64,000 nt of DNA from Palsa-504 sp963806335 (GCA_963806335.1 CAWDXO010000008.1:463651-527650), one strand, 5' to 3'; positions 1-8,700 are shown, counted from the first letter of the stretch. The notes: a model not told the origin generated them from the sequence alone. Translations and numbers: made by a program.

Positions 1-226
1 CGCCACGGGACAGCGCCGTGAAGCACGCATTGGTAGCGATCTGGTACAGCCACGTGCGCACCGAGGACCGGCCCTCGAAGCTGTCGTACGAGCGCCAGGC
101 GCGCAGGTAGGTCTCCTGGACCAGGTCCTCGGCGTCCGCGACCGAGCCGAGCATCCGATAGCAGTGCGCGAACAGCTCGCGCCGGAACAGCTCCGTGTCC
201 CGGCCGAACGCCGCGCTATCCGGCAT
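1..226 (-). CDS. ECF-family RNA polymerase sigma factor, N-terminal part
   Basis: The first 75 residues of a sigma-70 family protein; the rest lies beyond the window edge. Region 2 is visible: CYRMLGSVADAEDLVQETY, then W and R positions, then WLYQIATNAC typical of region 2.4 in ECF factors. It would direct RNA polymerase to a small regulon. The ATG at 226 lies 3 bases after the stop of the TIGR03086 gene, so the two are probably co-transcribed. The ECF subgroup cannot be assigned without the C-terminal half. Confidence 0.85.
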   Translation of the reverse strand, partial: MPDSAAFGRDTELFRRELFAHCYRMLGSVADAEDLVQETYLRAWRSYDSFEGRSSVRTWLYQIATNACFTALSRG

Positions 227-229
227 CAG

Positions 230-820
230 TCACACCGGCCGGCCGAGGTAGGCGGCGAGCTGGTCCGCGGGCCCGGCCCCGGCCGGCGCGGGCGCGACGG
301 GCCCGAACGGGGCCTGCCCGTCCGGCCCGCGGAAACCGTCGGTGATCGCCAGCCGTGCCGAGGCGAGCAGCTCGGTCGCCAGCTCGGGGTCCAGGTCGCC
401 CGGGTAGCCGATAGCGCGGGCCAGATCCCAGCCGTGAGCGAACTGATCGAGGGCCGCCATGCTCCGCACGGCAGCGCCCGGGAACTCGCCGAACGGCAGC
501 CGGATCATCCGGCCGAGCACGCCATCGACCTCGAACGCCGCCGCCGCCATCCGGGCGCTCTCCTCGTAGGCGGCGACGAAATCACCGGCCGTGTAGTCCG
601 CGTCGGTGGGCTCGCTAGTGCCGCTGACGACACCGGCCCACCAGCGGGCCGTGTCGGTGAAGTGGTTGATCAGCGCGCGAACGTCCCAGGATGCGCACGG
701 CGTGGGTGCATCCAGGTCGCCGGGCTGAACTTTCTGAAGGACTGCCAGGGTGCTGCTCAGGGCTCTATCCAGTTCGGTCACGTGCTCGCTCCTGATTCTC
801 TCGCCTGCAAAGGCCGTCAA
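230..820 (-). CDS. TIGR03086 family metal-binding protein
   Basis: 196 residues with the DinB / mycothiol-dependent maleylpyruvate isomerase N-terminal fold common in actinomycetes. The family signature is present: P-T-PCASWDVRALINHF near residue 40 and ALDQFAHGWDLA near residue 128, which supply the His residues expected to bind a metal. Length is normal for TIGR03086. It is cotranscribed with the ECF sigma gene immediately downstream. The substrate is unknown; a thiol-dependent role is only inferred from the fold. Confidence 0.8.
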   Translation of the reverse strand: MTAFAGERIRSEHVTELDRALSSTLAVLQKVQPGDLDAPTPCASWDVRALINHFTDTARWWAGVVSGTSEPTDADYTAGDFVAAYEESARMAAAAFEVDGVLGRMIRLPFGEFPGAAVRSMAALDQFAHGWDLARAIGYPGDLDPELATELLASARLAITDGFRGPDGQAPFGPVAPAPAGAGPADQLAAYLGRPV

Positions 821-865
821 TCAGGTAGACCTGGCCGCCCGGCGAAAGGAATCGGTACCGTTCGA

Positions 866-1075
866 TCAGGTCTCAGTGATGATCTTGACAGGCTGGCCCG
901 TGACGGCCGCGATGCCCAGGTCGTCCCGGTCGTCGCACAAGGTCACCAGACGTTCCCGCTCGGCGGTCGCCGCGATCAGCAGGTCAGCCGCGCCCGCGGA
1001 CCGGTGCTGGCCAGCCTCGGTCAGCGCCTGCTGAACGTCGCGGGCTCGCTCCCAGCCGCCTTCATGCATCGCCAC
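866..1075 (-). pseudogene. VapC-type PIN-domain toxin, C-terminal fragment
   Basis: 69 residues match the second half of VapC RNases: ALTEAGQHRSAGAADLLIAA supplies the third acidic motif and DRDDLGIAAVTGQ the fourth. The N-terminal half with the first catalytic Asp and the Glu motif is absent. Reading upstream on the same strand the sequence turns into an integrase start in another frame, so the gene was cut by a rearrangement near 1080. No VapB antitoxin lies beside it. Probably non-functional. Confidence 0.65.
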
Positions 1076-1099
1076 CCAGCCCTACAGTTCCCGCCCAGC

Positions 1100-1188
1100 G
1101 AGATCGCACCCATGTACCGGTTCCTCGCGGCGTCCAAGTAGATGCCGTCCTCGCCGTGCCCACGGCGCCGGACTTGCGTCTCGGACAT
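1100..1188 (-). pseudogene. Tyrosine integrase, N-terminal fragment
   Basis: About 30 residues beginning at ATG 1188 read MSETQVRRRGHGEDGIYLD, then a segment ending YMGAISLG. This is the usual opening of actinomycete phage and island integrases (a three-strand AP2-like arm-binding domain). The frame then leaves the family and runs into the VapC remnant. The rest of the integrase is absent. It lies next to a tRNA-Arg att remnant at 1250-1284. Confidence 0.5.
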
Positions 1189-1249
1189 GATCAGAGCGTA
1201 ACACCTTGGCTCCCAGCGACACTCTCCTGGAAGCCACACCCCTCTGACC

Positions 1250-1284
1250 TGCGCCCCGACCGCGGGGCCTACTGCTTAGGAGGC
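1250..1284 (-). repeat. tRNA-Arg(CCU) 3'-half remnant (att-like copy A)
   Basis: On the minus strand this reads CCTCCTAAGCAGTAGG followed by the acceptor end CGGTCGGGGCGCA, the 3' half of a tRNA-Arg with anticodon CCU. Eleven bases of the T-arm/loop are missing between two CGCG stretches compared with the copy at 26748-26792. The shared sequence continues a few bases past the tRNA end (CCTCTGACC). No 5' half is present, so it is an attachment-site relic, not a tRNA gene. Confidence 0.6.
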
Positions 1285-1562
1285 ATTTTCGAGGCGAGGC
1301 TTTACGTCGACCGATGTGGCCTGACGTGGGTTCCGGCCGCAGCGCGAATGGCCGAATGTGGCCTGGCGTGGCCCTGTGCACGTGGTCGTTGGCTCCCCGT
1401 TTGGCTCCCCGCAATCCCGTTAGCAGAGCTAACGTTCAGACGATCGAACGCATCCATGGAGCCTTGATTTCGTTCTCCGCCTTCGGCCTTGACCGGCCTG
1501 CCTCCCGCCCACGTCCACGACGCTCGCTTACCATCGGAGCAGCCGAGAAGAGAGTTCATGCG
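1285..1562. repeat. att-flanking stretch, related to 41425-41590; no gene
   Basis: The first 160 bases align with 41425-41585, including GTGGCCTGACGTG, CGGCCGCAG and a tandem pair TTGGCTCCCCG at 1389-1399 and 1401-1411. On the minus strand both copies can encode a related peptide (GAK-GAN, then LRP and TSGH), which could be the tail of an island integrase. The paired direct repeats resemble arm-type integrase sites. The rest up to the MerR gene shows no coding region. Confidence 0.4.
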
Positions 1563-2201
1563 ATGCCTGACCCTATTGAGGAAGTTCTCGCCTTCCCCGA
1601 CACCCAAGCCCGCCGACTCGCCGGCGTGTCCATGCGCAGGCTGCGGTACTGGGAGCAAGTCGGCCTGATCGTTCCCTCGATCAAGCGTCGCCTCACCGAG
1701 CACAAGACGGTCCGACTCTACAGCTACCAGGACCTACTAGCCCTGCTGGTGGTAAGCGCACTGCGCACCGAGCGGGACATGTCGCTCCAGACGATCCGCC
1801 GGGTGGTCAGGCATCTGCGATCCCGTGGCTACGACGAGCCGCTGCGCGAGCTCAGGTTCGCGACCGTGGGCCACGAGATCTACTTTCAGCATTCGGACGG
1901 CACGTGGGAGGGCGACCTTCAGCCAGATCAGATCATTCTTGAGAAAGTGATTCGCCTGGATCCGCTGCGGCTGCGTATCGATAAGGCGGCCCGGCGCTCG
2001 GCCGACGACGCGGGCCGAGTGGAGAAGCGCCGGGGCGTGCACGCCAGCGCTCCAGTGTTCGCCGGCACCCGGATACGGGTCGCAACGGTACAGAGGTATC
2101 TGCAGCAGGGGTATGAAACTGACGCGATCCTGAAGGAATTTCCGGATCTCCAGGTGGAGGACGTCGACGAAGCCAGGCGGCAACTCGCCGAAACGGGCTA
2201 G
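1563..2201 (+). CDS. MerR-type regulator with C-terminal DUF433 (antitoxin-like)
   Basis: 212 residues. An N-terminal MerR winged helix (RRLAGVSMRRLRYWEQVGLI, residues 18-40) is followed by a short linker and a C-terminal DUF433 domain (APVFAGTRIRVATVQRYLQQ, residues 160-200), the arrangement seen in antitoxins paired with DUF5615 PIN-like toxins. The stop codon overlaps the GTG of the downstream toxin by one base, as expected for such a pair. ATG 1563 follows a purine-rich stretch. It probably represses its own operon and neutralises the toxin, which is now truncated. Confidence 0.75.
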   Translation: MPDPIEEVLAFPDTQARRLAGVSMRRLRYWEQVGLIVPSIKRRLTEHKTVRLYSYQDLLALLVVSALRTERDMSLQTIRRVVRHLRSRGYDEPLRELRFATVGHEIYFQHSDGTWEGDLQPDQIILEKVIRLDPLRLRIDKAARRSADDAGRVEKRRGVHASAPVFAGTRIRVATVQRYLQQGYETDAILKEFPDLQVEDVDEARRQLAETG

Positions 2202-2287
2202 TGCGATTCCTGCTTGATCACGACGTGGACGCCGCGGTGGGCCAGATGCTGCGGCGGCATGGTCATGACTGCTGGACAGCAGGTTAG
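2201..2287 (+). pseudogene. DUF5615 PIN-like toxin, first 28 residues
   Basis: The GTG overlaps the antitoxin stop and opens MRFLLDHDVDAAVGQMLRRH, then GHDCWTAG before a stop. This is the N-terminus of DUF5615 PIN-like toxins, with the first catalytic Asp pair (LDHD). Family members are about 110 residues. The reading frame ends exactly where the oppositely oriented relaxase remnant begins, so a recombination or insertion event removed the rest. An antitoxin gene without an active toxin remains. Confidence 0.6.
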
Positions 2288-3167
2288 CCGTGCCCGTCGT
2301 CGCGCGCGACCCATTCCACGCCGAATCGGCGCGTCAGCGCTTCTTCCAGGTGCTGGGCGACGATCCCGGCGACCGCGCCGATGTGTTCGTTGTAGGCGAG
2401 GGAGACTGGGGCCCGCCATTTCCCGTCCGTGACGGTCCGGGCGGTGTGGGCGATCTGGGAGTGGACGTGGAGCTGCATGTCGCCGTCGCGGGAGGTGTGC
2501 TGCAGCCAGTGCCCACGGCCAGGTCGGCCTCGTGCCACTGGCCGGTCTCCCGGCCGTGCACCCGGGTGTTATGCGAACCGGTGCGGGTGTAGCCGGCCTC
2601 GCGCTGGAAGTAGCCGAAGCCCGCATGGACGGCCTGCCAGATCATGTCGTCGACTTCGGTGACCAGGGATGACCAGTACTGGTCGCCTTCGTGGTCTCCC
2701 GCCTGGCGGGCCAGGCGGGCGTTCTCGCCGAGGGAGGCGTGGAAGATCGAGATGGACTTGGACAGGGAGAGGGGCAGGTCGAAGAAGAGCGGGCTTTGGC
2801 GGGCCCGGCGGGCGGCATCGGTACGGAGTTCGCGTTTGCGCTCCGCGGTGGCGTGCGGCTCGGCGCCCAGGAGCTGCGCGTACAGGCCGGCGGCCTTCCG
2901 GCCATCCCCCGGAGGCCTGCCCAGCTGGGTGCCGTCGGGGGCTTTGCGCTCGCCGAACAGAAGGTCGTACGGTTGGCGCTCGACCCGCTGACCATCCTCG
3001 AAGCCGAGGGCGCTGGCGCCCGGTCCCCACCAGCGGCCCGGCGGTTCTCCCCCGCTCTCGCTGGCCTGGATGTAATAGCTGGCCGCGTCCTTGGCCGGAC
3101 CGCGGTCGACCTGCTTCCAGATATAGTCAAGGTCATATCCCTTGCTCAGGGTCGCAACAACCGCCAA
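2284..3167 (-). pseudogene. MobF/TrwC-type conjugative relaxase, N-terminal part, frameshifted
   Basis: Opens LSKGYDLDYIWKQV and continues with the TrwC relaxase domain: YYIQASESGGEPPGRWWGPG, LFFDLPLSLSKSISIFHAS, GYTRTGSHNTRVHGRETGQW. After a one-base deletion near 2510 the second frame continues with HTSRDGDMQLHVHSQIAHTA, which carries the metal-binding HxH of the HUH centre, and stops at 2284. Normal MobF proteins are over 900 residues, with a helicase domain missing here. It nicks plasmid or ICE DNA in living elements; this copy is a relic. Confidence 0.75.
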
Positions 3168-3317
3168 CGGCTAATCCCCGCCAGCCGCAGCGGCCGCACT
3201 GTCCATGCTCATCGGATGGTGTATGGGTGTGACGCGACTACCGATCATGCATCCAGGGTCGCAAAACGGCCGATCAAGATCAGGAACGCATGTCCTGTGC
3301 CAACGAATCTGAGCTAT

Positions 3318-3367
3318 TGCCATCGTTCTGAGCCATTTGCGGGTTTCTGCCATCGAAGTTGAGCCAT
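3318..3367. repeat. IS21-like terminal repeat, left pair
   Basis: Two direct units TGCCA-(6/7)-TGAGCCAT at 3318-3336 and 3348-3367. Their reverse complement, ATGGCTCA-(6/7)-TGGCA, occurs twice at 4452-4471 and 4539-4558 on the other side of the phosphotransferase gene. Multiple internal repeats at each end are typical of IS21-family elements. No istA/istB genes lie between the two ends. Confidence 0.6.
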
Positions 3368-3490
3368 CGAGGGGCTTCCCGGTGAAGGGTCACGCGGATG
3401 ACGGCGGGGCGGGCGGGGCGGGCGGCGCGGGCGGCGCGGGCGGGCGGTCCGGCGGTGGCGAGAGAGCCCGCGATGACAGGATTAGTCGTT

Positions 3491-4406
3491 ATGGCTGTGA
3501 ACCGGATGCCGGCCGCCGAGGTGGAGGTGTCGGCGGATCTGGTGCGGCGGCTGCTCGCCGGTCAGCACCCTGACCTCGCGCAGCTGCCCGTGGAGTTCCT
3601 CGCGAACGGCTGGGACAACGAGCTGTACCGGGTCGGGGATGAGCTGGTGGCGCGGCTGCCGCGGCGCGCCCTTGGCGCGCAGATCATCAAGAACGAGCAG
3701 CGCTGGCTGCCCGGGCTGGCCCCGGGGCTGCCGCTGCCTATCCCGTATCCGGAACGGACCGGGGTACCCGGCTGCGGTTACCCGTACTCCTGGAGCGTGG
3801 TGCCCTACCTGCCGGGCGTGCCCGCGGCGCGGGCCAGCTCCTTCGATGCGCCGGCAGCCGCGGCTGCCGTGGGCGGGTTCCTCGGCGCGCTGCACGTCCC
3901 CGCCCCGGCGGACGCGCCGGCCAATCCGTTCCGCGGTGTCCCGCTGGCCGGGCGGGCCGGCGCCTTCGCGGCCAACCTCGCCCTGCTCACTGGCCAGGTC
4001 GACCAGGACGCGGTGCTGCGCGTGTGGGTGGCGGCGCTGGCGGCCCCTGGCTACGACGGCCCGCCGGTGTGGGCTGCATGGCGACCTGCACCCGGCGAAC
4101 ATTCTGGTGGACGACGGCCAGGTCAGCGGCGTTATCGACTTCGGCGACATCACCGCGGGCGACCCGGCCAGCGACCTGGCGGTGGCCTGGATGCTGCTCC
4201 CGCCCGGCTGCCGTGCCGGCTTCTGGTCGGCCTACCAGCCGGCCGGCGGCCGGGTCAGCGATGCGCTGCGGGCGCGGGCCAGAGGCTGGGCCCTGAACTT
4301 CGCGATCGTGTTCCTGGCCCACTCAGAAGACAATCCGGTACTCCGGGAAGTCGGCCGCCGCACCCTGCGCGCCGTGCTGGAGGACCAGCGCGGATCAGCC
4401 GGGTAA
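3491..4406 (+). pseudogene. Aminoglycoside phosphotransferase family protein (frameshift)
   Basis: APH-fold kinase. The first frame gives VSADLVRRLLAGQHPDL, NELYRVGDELVARLPRR with the ATP-lobe, and PYSWSVVPYLPG. One extra G near 4070 shifts the frame, after which the catalytic loop LHGDLHPANIL and the metal-binding IDFGDITAGDPASDL follow. Repaired, it would be about 305 residues and catalytically complete. ATG 3491 has AGGA nine bases upstream; ATG 3473 is an alternative. It lies alone between IS21-like ends, suggesting a mobile cassette. The substrate cannot be predicted. Confidence 0.7.
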
Positions 4407-4451
4407 AAAAGCCAGCCGGCCGGTCGTGGTGCGGCGGCAGCCCGCGGCGAA

Positions 4452-4558
4452 ATGGCTCACATTTACTGGCAGATAGGCCCTGCAGCTGCGTAAGACGTTG
4501 CCGCCGAAACTGAGCCACGCCAGGTCAGCGGCCTGCCTATGGCTCAGATCCAATGGCA
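4452..4558. repeat. IS21-like terminal repeat, right pair
   Basis: ATGGCTCA-(7)-TGGCA at 4452-4471 and again at 4539-4558, inverted with respect to the pair at 3318-3367. A further partial unit (CTGAGCCACGCCAGG) lies at about 4510. Together the two ends enclose 1.24 kb holding only the phosphotransferase gene. Confidence 0.6.
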
Positions 4559-4801
4559 AAGGACAACGCAGAACGTACTAAACGAACATAACGGATATAA
4601 CGGGCGCATGTAGGCGGGGCCTAGGTGGAGGGATGAGGCAGGAGCAGTCAGACCGGGCGTGCGCGGCACGCCTAGTGCGACTGAGTTAGGGGGCCGCCCG
4701 GCGCTATGAGTTCACCGTGGCGTGCTGTCGGCCATTCGTCTGGTCGCGCTCTACCTGACCGGATTCACTGACCGAGGCGGCCGAACCGCTCATAGTCCCT
4801 C

Positions 4802-4975
4802 ATGACTGTCGGATCGATCCCGACAATCCTCGGTGCGATCCTCGCCATATGGCTTGCCGTCACGGCCGCGGGCAGGATCGCCGCAACGCTCAAGACGTCT
4901 TTCATGATCGGGCTGATCGCGATGGCCGTCTTCATCATCGTGCGGCTCGTGGCTAGGCGTCCTCGCCGCGGCTAG
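4802..4975 (+). CDS. Small two-helix membrane protein
   Basis: 57 residues starting MTVGSIPTILGAILAIWLAV, with one hydrophobic helix at residues 6-25 and a second around residues 34-50, ending in an Arg-rich tail (ARRPRRG). Small proteins of this layout are common in actinomycete genomes. No clear Shine-Dalgarno is seen close to the ATG. The function is unknown; it stands alone, convergent with the flavoprotein gene. Confidence 0.55.
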   Translation: MTVGSIPTILGAILAIWLAVTAAGRIAATLKTSFMIGLIAMAVFIIVRLVARRPRRG

Positions 4976-5001
4976 CGCAGCGCAGCCGCCGCAGGCTTGG
5001 G

Positions 5002-6678
5002 TCAGTTGCGGTTGCCGCGTAGGTAGTCGTGGATGAGGCGGATTGCGACTGAGCCCTCGCCGACCGCCGACGCTACCCGCTTTACCGATCCGCAGCGGAC
5101 GTCGCCGGCCGCGAAAACGCCGGGCAGGCTGGACTCCAGGAACATGGGGGGACGCTGGAGCGGCCAGCTCTCTGGAGGGTGCCCGCCTGCCATGAGGTCG
5201 GTCCCGGTGACCACGAACCCCCACCGGTCACGCGTGATGTCGTCCGGGAGCCACTGGGTGCGGGGCTCGGCCCCGATCAGCACGAATAGTGCCGCGGCCG
5301 GAACGGTCTCGGTCACCCCGGACGCCTGGTCCTGGATCGTCAGGCTCTCCAGGGAACATGTCCCGGTGCCGCCCGTCACGACGGCGTTGTGCAGTACGGC
5401 GATGTTGGGTGTGCTGGTGATCTCTTTGATCAGGTACTCGGACATGCTCTCGGCCAGCGACTGGCTCCGGACTAGCATTGTCACCCTGGCGGCGTACCTG
5501 GCGAGGTGGACCGCGGCCTGGCCCGCGGAATTCGCGCCGCCTACCACGAACACCTCCCGGTCCTTCATCGCCTTGGCCTCGGAGGTGGCGGCGCCGTAGA
5601 ACACGCCAGTGCCGGTCAGCCCGTCGAGCGAGGGGATGCCGAGCCGCCGGTAGGACACGCCGGTGGCGATGATGACGGCCCGGCTGCGAACCTCGTCCCC
5701 GCCCGCGACCGTCACCACGCGCTCCCGCCCCTGGGCCCGCAGGCCGGTCGCCGGGTTCCCGTAGACGTATTCGGCGCCGAAATTCCAGGCCTGCGTGTAG
5801 GCCCGGACCGCGAGATCCTCGCCGCTCACCCCGGTCGGGAAGCCCAGGTAGTTGCGGATGTCCGAGCTCGTGCCGGCCTGACCGCCGATGGCCACTGGCT
5901 CCAGCAGCACCGTGGACAGGCCCTCGGACGCCCCGTAAACCGCGGCCGCCAGGCCAGCCGGCCCGGCACCGATCACCGCCACGTCGTACAGGCCGGCACC
6001 CGGGCTAGTCCGGACCCCGATGGCCTCGGCGATCTGAGTGTTCGACGGATTCTCCAGCACCCGCCCGTCGAACATGATGATCACCGGCAGCGCCGCCGCG
6101 GCGGCACCGGCCTGTTCCAGCAGTGCCCTTCCCGCCCCGGCGCCCTCAGGGTAGAAGCCGAACGGAACCACGTTGCGGCTCAGCAGGTCCCGGATCTCGT
6201 GCGAGCGGGCCGACCACTCCTCGCCCACCACCCGCATGACTTCGGGCCTGGGAAGGTTCGACCTGGCCCATTTCTCCAGCAGTTCGGTGACCGTCAGGTG
6301 GAACTCCTCGTCCGACACCATCGCCGGCCTGCCGGCATAAGCGTCGATGTGGCCGAGCGCAATGGCCTGCAGGATCGGCTCCGGAGGCGGCCCGTATCCC
6401 CCCTCGATCAGCAGGAGGCGCCTGGCCGTGCTGTGGAACTCACGGACCCGCGCCAGCAGCTCTGTCCCGGCCGCCTGCGACACCGATTCGCCCGCCAGCA
6501 CGATGGCGACCAGGCGCTGGTCGTCGCGAAGCCTGGCGAGCAGACCGGGCGGATCATCGGCGGATCCAACGCAGATGACCTGGTAATCGGCCCCGTACCG
6601 CTTGCGCAGCTCCCCCTCCACTACCCCTCGCGCCCGCAGGTCGTCATCGACGACCAGCAGGACCGGAGCACCTGACAT
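5002..6678 (-). CDS. Receiver-like domain fused to thioredoxin-reductase-like flavoprotein
   Basis: 558 residues. Residues 1-125 form a response-regulator-like receiver (VLLVVDDD at the start). A small thioredoxin-like segment follows (VIIMFDGRVLENPSNTQIA). The C-terminal 310 residues are a TrxR-type reductase with the FAD motif VAVIGAGPAGLAAAVYGAS, the NADP motif VFVVGGANSAGQAAVHLARY and the FAD-closing GVFAAGDVRCGSVKRVASA. The CxxC redox pair of true thioredoxin reductases is absent; the site reads FYGAATSEA. ATG 6678 is chosen because AGGTG lies seven bases upstream. It probably passes electrons from NAD(P)H to an unknown acceptor. Confidence 0.8.
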   Translation of the reverse strand: MSGAPVLLVVDDDLRARGVVEGELRKRYGADYQVICVGSADDPPGLLARLRDDQRLVAIVLAGESVSQAAGTELLARVREFHSTARRLLLIEGGYGPPPEPILQAIALGHIDAYAGRPAMVSDEEFHLTVTELLEKWARSNLPRPEVMRVVGEEWSARSHEIRDLLSRNVVPFGFYPEGAGAGRALLEQAGAAAAALPVIIMFDGRVLENPSNTQIAEAIGVRTSPGAGLYDVAVIGAGPAGLAAAVYGASEGLSTVLLEPVAIGGQAGTSSDIRNYLGFPTGVSGEDLAVRAYTQAWNFGAEYVYGNPATGLRAQGRERVVTVAGGDEVRSRAVIIATGVSYRRLGIPSLDGLTGTGVFYGAATSEAKAMKDREVFVVGGANSAGQAAVHLARYAARVTMLVRSQSLAESMSEYLIKEITSTPNIAVLHNAVVTGGTGTCSLESLTIQDQASGVTETVPAAALFVLIGAEPRTQWLPDDITRDRWGFVVTGTDLMAGGHPPESWPLQRPPMFLESSLPGVFAAGDVRCGSVKRVASAVGEGSVAIRLIHDYLRGNRN

Positions 6679-6987
6679 GGGCAGCACCTATCGGTTTGGC
6701 TCGTGGGCTTGGCTTACCGGCTTCAATCACAATGCCCTTCCCCGCTGCCACCGCTTCAAGCGCACACAGCGCCTGAGCTGGTTACGGCACCCGATGGGGT
6801 CGGCCGATCGCGCCCCGACGGCAACACGCAGCCATCCAGGACAGCGGGCCGCGGAAGGCGGCCGGGATGCCGGCCCGTGCAGATCGCTCGTCGGGTCGCT
6901 GGTCTTGTTCGCGGGAAGTGACCCCACGGCGGGTGGCGTCCGGCATGGTGGCGCGGACCTCGGATACTCGTCGGGCGGGACGGGCAG
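6679..6987. other. Intergenic, no feature seen
   Basis: About 310 bases between two genes on the same strand. No convincing reading frame, RNA or repeat is seen. Promoter sequences for the flavoprotein gene may lie here but none can be pointed to. Confidence 0.3.
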
Positions 6988-7794
6988 CTAGCGGAGAGTG
7001 ATCACGTTCGCGGTGATCAAGGCTGCGGCGTCCGAGGCGAGGTAGGCGATCACCTCAGCGACCTCGCCGGGGGTGGCGATGTGGATGAGCCCAGGGCTTG
7101 CGGCGACGTGCTCACGGACGGCGTCGGTGACCCAGCCGGTATCGGTGACCGGCGGGTGGACCATGTTGGCCGTGATCCCGAACGGGGCGAGCTCGAGGGC
7201 CGCTGACATCGTGTAGTTCTCCTGGGCGGCCTTTGCGGCGCCGTAGGAGACTTCTTCGGGGAAGCCGAGGTCACCGCCGGAGGTCAGGCCGATGATCCGG
7301 CCCCAGGTCGCCTGGCGGGCGATGTGGCGGCGGGCGAGCTCGCTGATCATCAGGGCTGCGGCCATCGCGTCGACGGTGAACTGCCGGGTCCAGGTCTCGG
7401 CGGTGACCGGCTGCAGGGTCCTGCCGAGCCGGTCGGTCGGGGCGGCCGCGAAGGTGTCGGCGAGCCATCCGGTCGCGTTGTTGATCAGGATGTCAACCGG
7501 GCCGAACTGTTCCTCGGCGGTGTCGAACAGCATGCCGGGCGTGGCCGGGTCGGACAGGTCGGCCTCCACGGCGGCTGCCCTGCCGCCGCCGTCCCGGATG
7601 CGGGCGATGACCGCCGTGGCGTCGTGTACCCGGTAGTCGCGGTATGCCTGCGGGGTTCCGGGATCGTCTGGGTCATCGACTCGCAGGAACGTGCACAGGA
7701 CCGCGCACCCACGCCCGGCCAGGGCCTGAGCGGTCGCCGCGCCGATGCCGTGATTGGCGCCCGTGACGATCGCGGTGTGCCCAGCTGCCACCAT
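6988..7794 (-). CDS. SDR family NAD(P)-dependent oxidoreductase
   Basis: 268 residues of classical short-chain dehydrogenase fold. The cofactor motif is TAIVTGANHGIGAA (TGxxxGIG), then DILINNATGW (NNA-type motif), the catalytic Ser in IIGLTSGGD, and YGAAKAA (YxxxK). Length is normal and all catalytic positions are present. ATG 7794 follows AGGAGG closely; a longer upstream frame exists but has no better signal. The substrate is unknown and no pathway neighbours help. Confidence 0.85.
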   Translation of the reverse strand: MVAAGHTAIVTGANHGIGAATAQALAGRGCAVLCTFLRVDDPDDPGTPQAYRDYRVHDATAVIARIRDGGGRAAAVEADLSDPATPGMLFDTAEEQFGPVDILINNATGWLADTFAAAPTDRLGRTLQPVTAETWTRQFTVDAMAAALMISELARRHIARQATWGRIIGLTSGGDLGFPEEVSYGAAKAAQENYTMSAALELAPFGITANMVHPPVTDTGWVTDAVREHVAASPGLIHIATPGEVAEVIAYLASDAAALITANVITLR

Positions 7795-8229
7795 GCCTCC
7801 TTTATCTGGTCGGCGCCCGGCGGCACCTGCCGTGCCGGGGCTAGCACAGCAAACCAAGCACAGCCGTCCTCCCCCGCAAGACACCGGTGCCGCCAGAACT
7901 CACGAACACCGGCCGGCACGCCAGCGCGGATGAACTGCCTCCCCAGACCACGCCAGGCGCTAGCTTCGCGCTCCTGTTCATTGCGCTGAACCGGCGGGCG
8001 GCGGCAGCGGCCCATGGCCGCTGGTGGCCTCCCAGTTCGCCGCGCTCGCCGTGGTGGTCTGCCTGGGCGCAGCAACCGGAGAGCGCGCCTGCCTACGCGG
8101 CATGCGGCCGGGCTCGCGGCGCTGACCGGCGTGACGGCGCGCCCAGGGAGGGCCTATCCGACCATCAGCCAGCTGACTCAATGGATGGCCGCCATCCGCC
8201 GCTCATTCCGCCGTTCCGCCAGCCGAGGC
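7795..8229. other. Intergenic, no gene seen
   Basis: 435 bases of GC-rich sequence without a frame I can assign. It ends at a fragment of a LuxR-family gene, so it may itself be rearranged sequence. Confidence 0.3.
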
Positions 8230-8375
8230 CGGGCACGACTCCCGGCCGGGCACATGTAACTTGGTGGCCAGCAGCACATCCCGGCCAGATGCCACCTCCA
8301 ACGGGACGGCTGTGGCCGGATCAGTGACGTTGACCTGCACGCTCACCGGCTCCAGCGATGCTCCGTGTCGCTGCC
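8230..8375 (-). pseudogene. LuxR/LAL regulator, 5' fragment
   Basis: The minus strand encodes ASGRDVLLATKLHVPG, the conserved opening of the two large LuxR/MalT-like regulators in this window. Similarity to 11412-11550 extends through the upstream DNA (shared TGACCTGCACGCTCACC and CTCCAGCGAT). The frame is lost after the first 15 matching residues. It is a displaced duplicate of the 5' end of the gene at 8662-11499. Confidence 0.6.
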
Positions 8376-8382
8376 GGAACAC

Positions 8383-8700
8383 CAGAGCCATCCTCAAACG
8401 AGTCCGGGCCACACCGTTGCCCGCATGGGCCAACTTCCTCGGGCTGCTGGCGCACTGCATCATGATCAGCGTCATCGATGTCGCGCTCATCACCGGCATC
8501 GGCGCCCTGTTCGGGATGCCGCTGCCCACCACTGGCCCGCGATCGCGCTGGCACTCGTGCTCGGCGCGGCCAGTTTCTGCGCACTCGGCGTCGCGGTCGC
8601 CTCGCTGATCCGCAACGCCGAGGCCGCGCCCGCGGTCGTGCAGCTCGCCTTGTTCCCGCTGCTATTCATCTCCGGCACCTACATGCCCGGGCACTACAGT
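8383..8700 (+). pseudogene. ABC-2 type transporter permease, central part
   Basis: Two frames joined by an indel near 8530 give LKRVRATPLPAWANF, a transmembrane stretch (LLAHCIMISVIDVALITGIG), then ALVLGAASFCALGVAVASL and LALFPLLFISGTYMP. These are core segments of ABC-2 drug or lipid exporter permeases. The start is missing and the end runs into the tail of the LuxR gene on the opposite strand. The matching C-terminus lies 4.65 kb away at 13352-13570. Confidence 0.65.
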
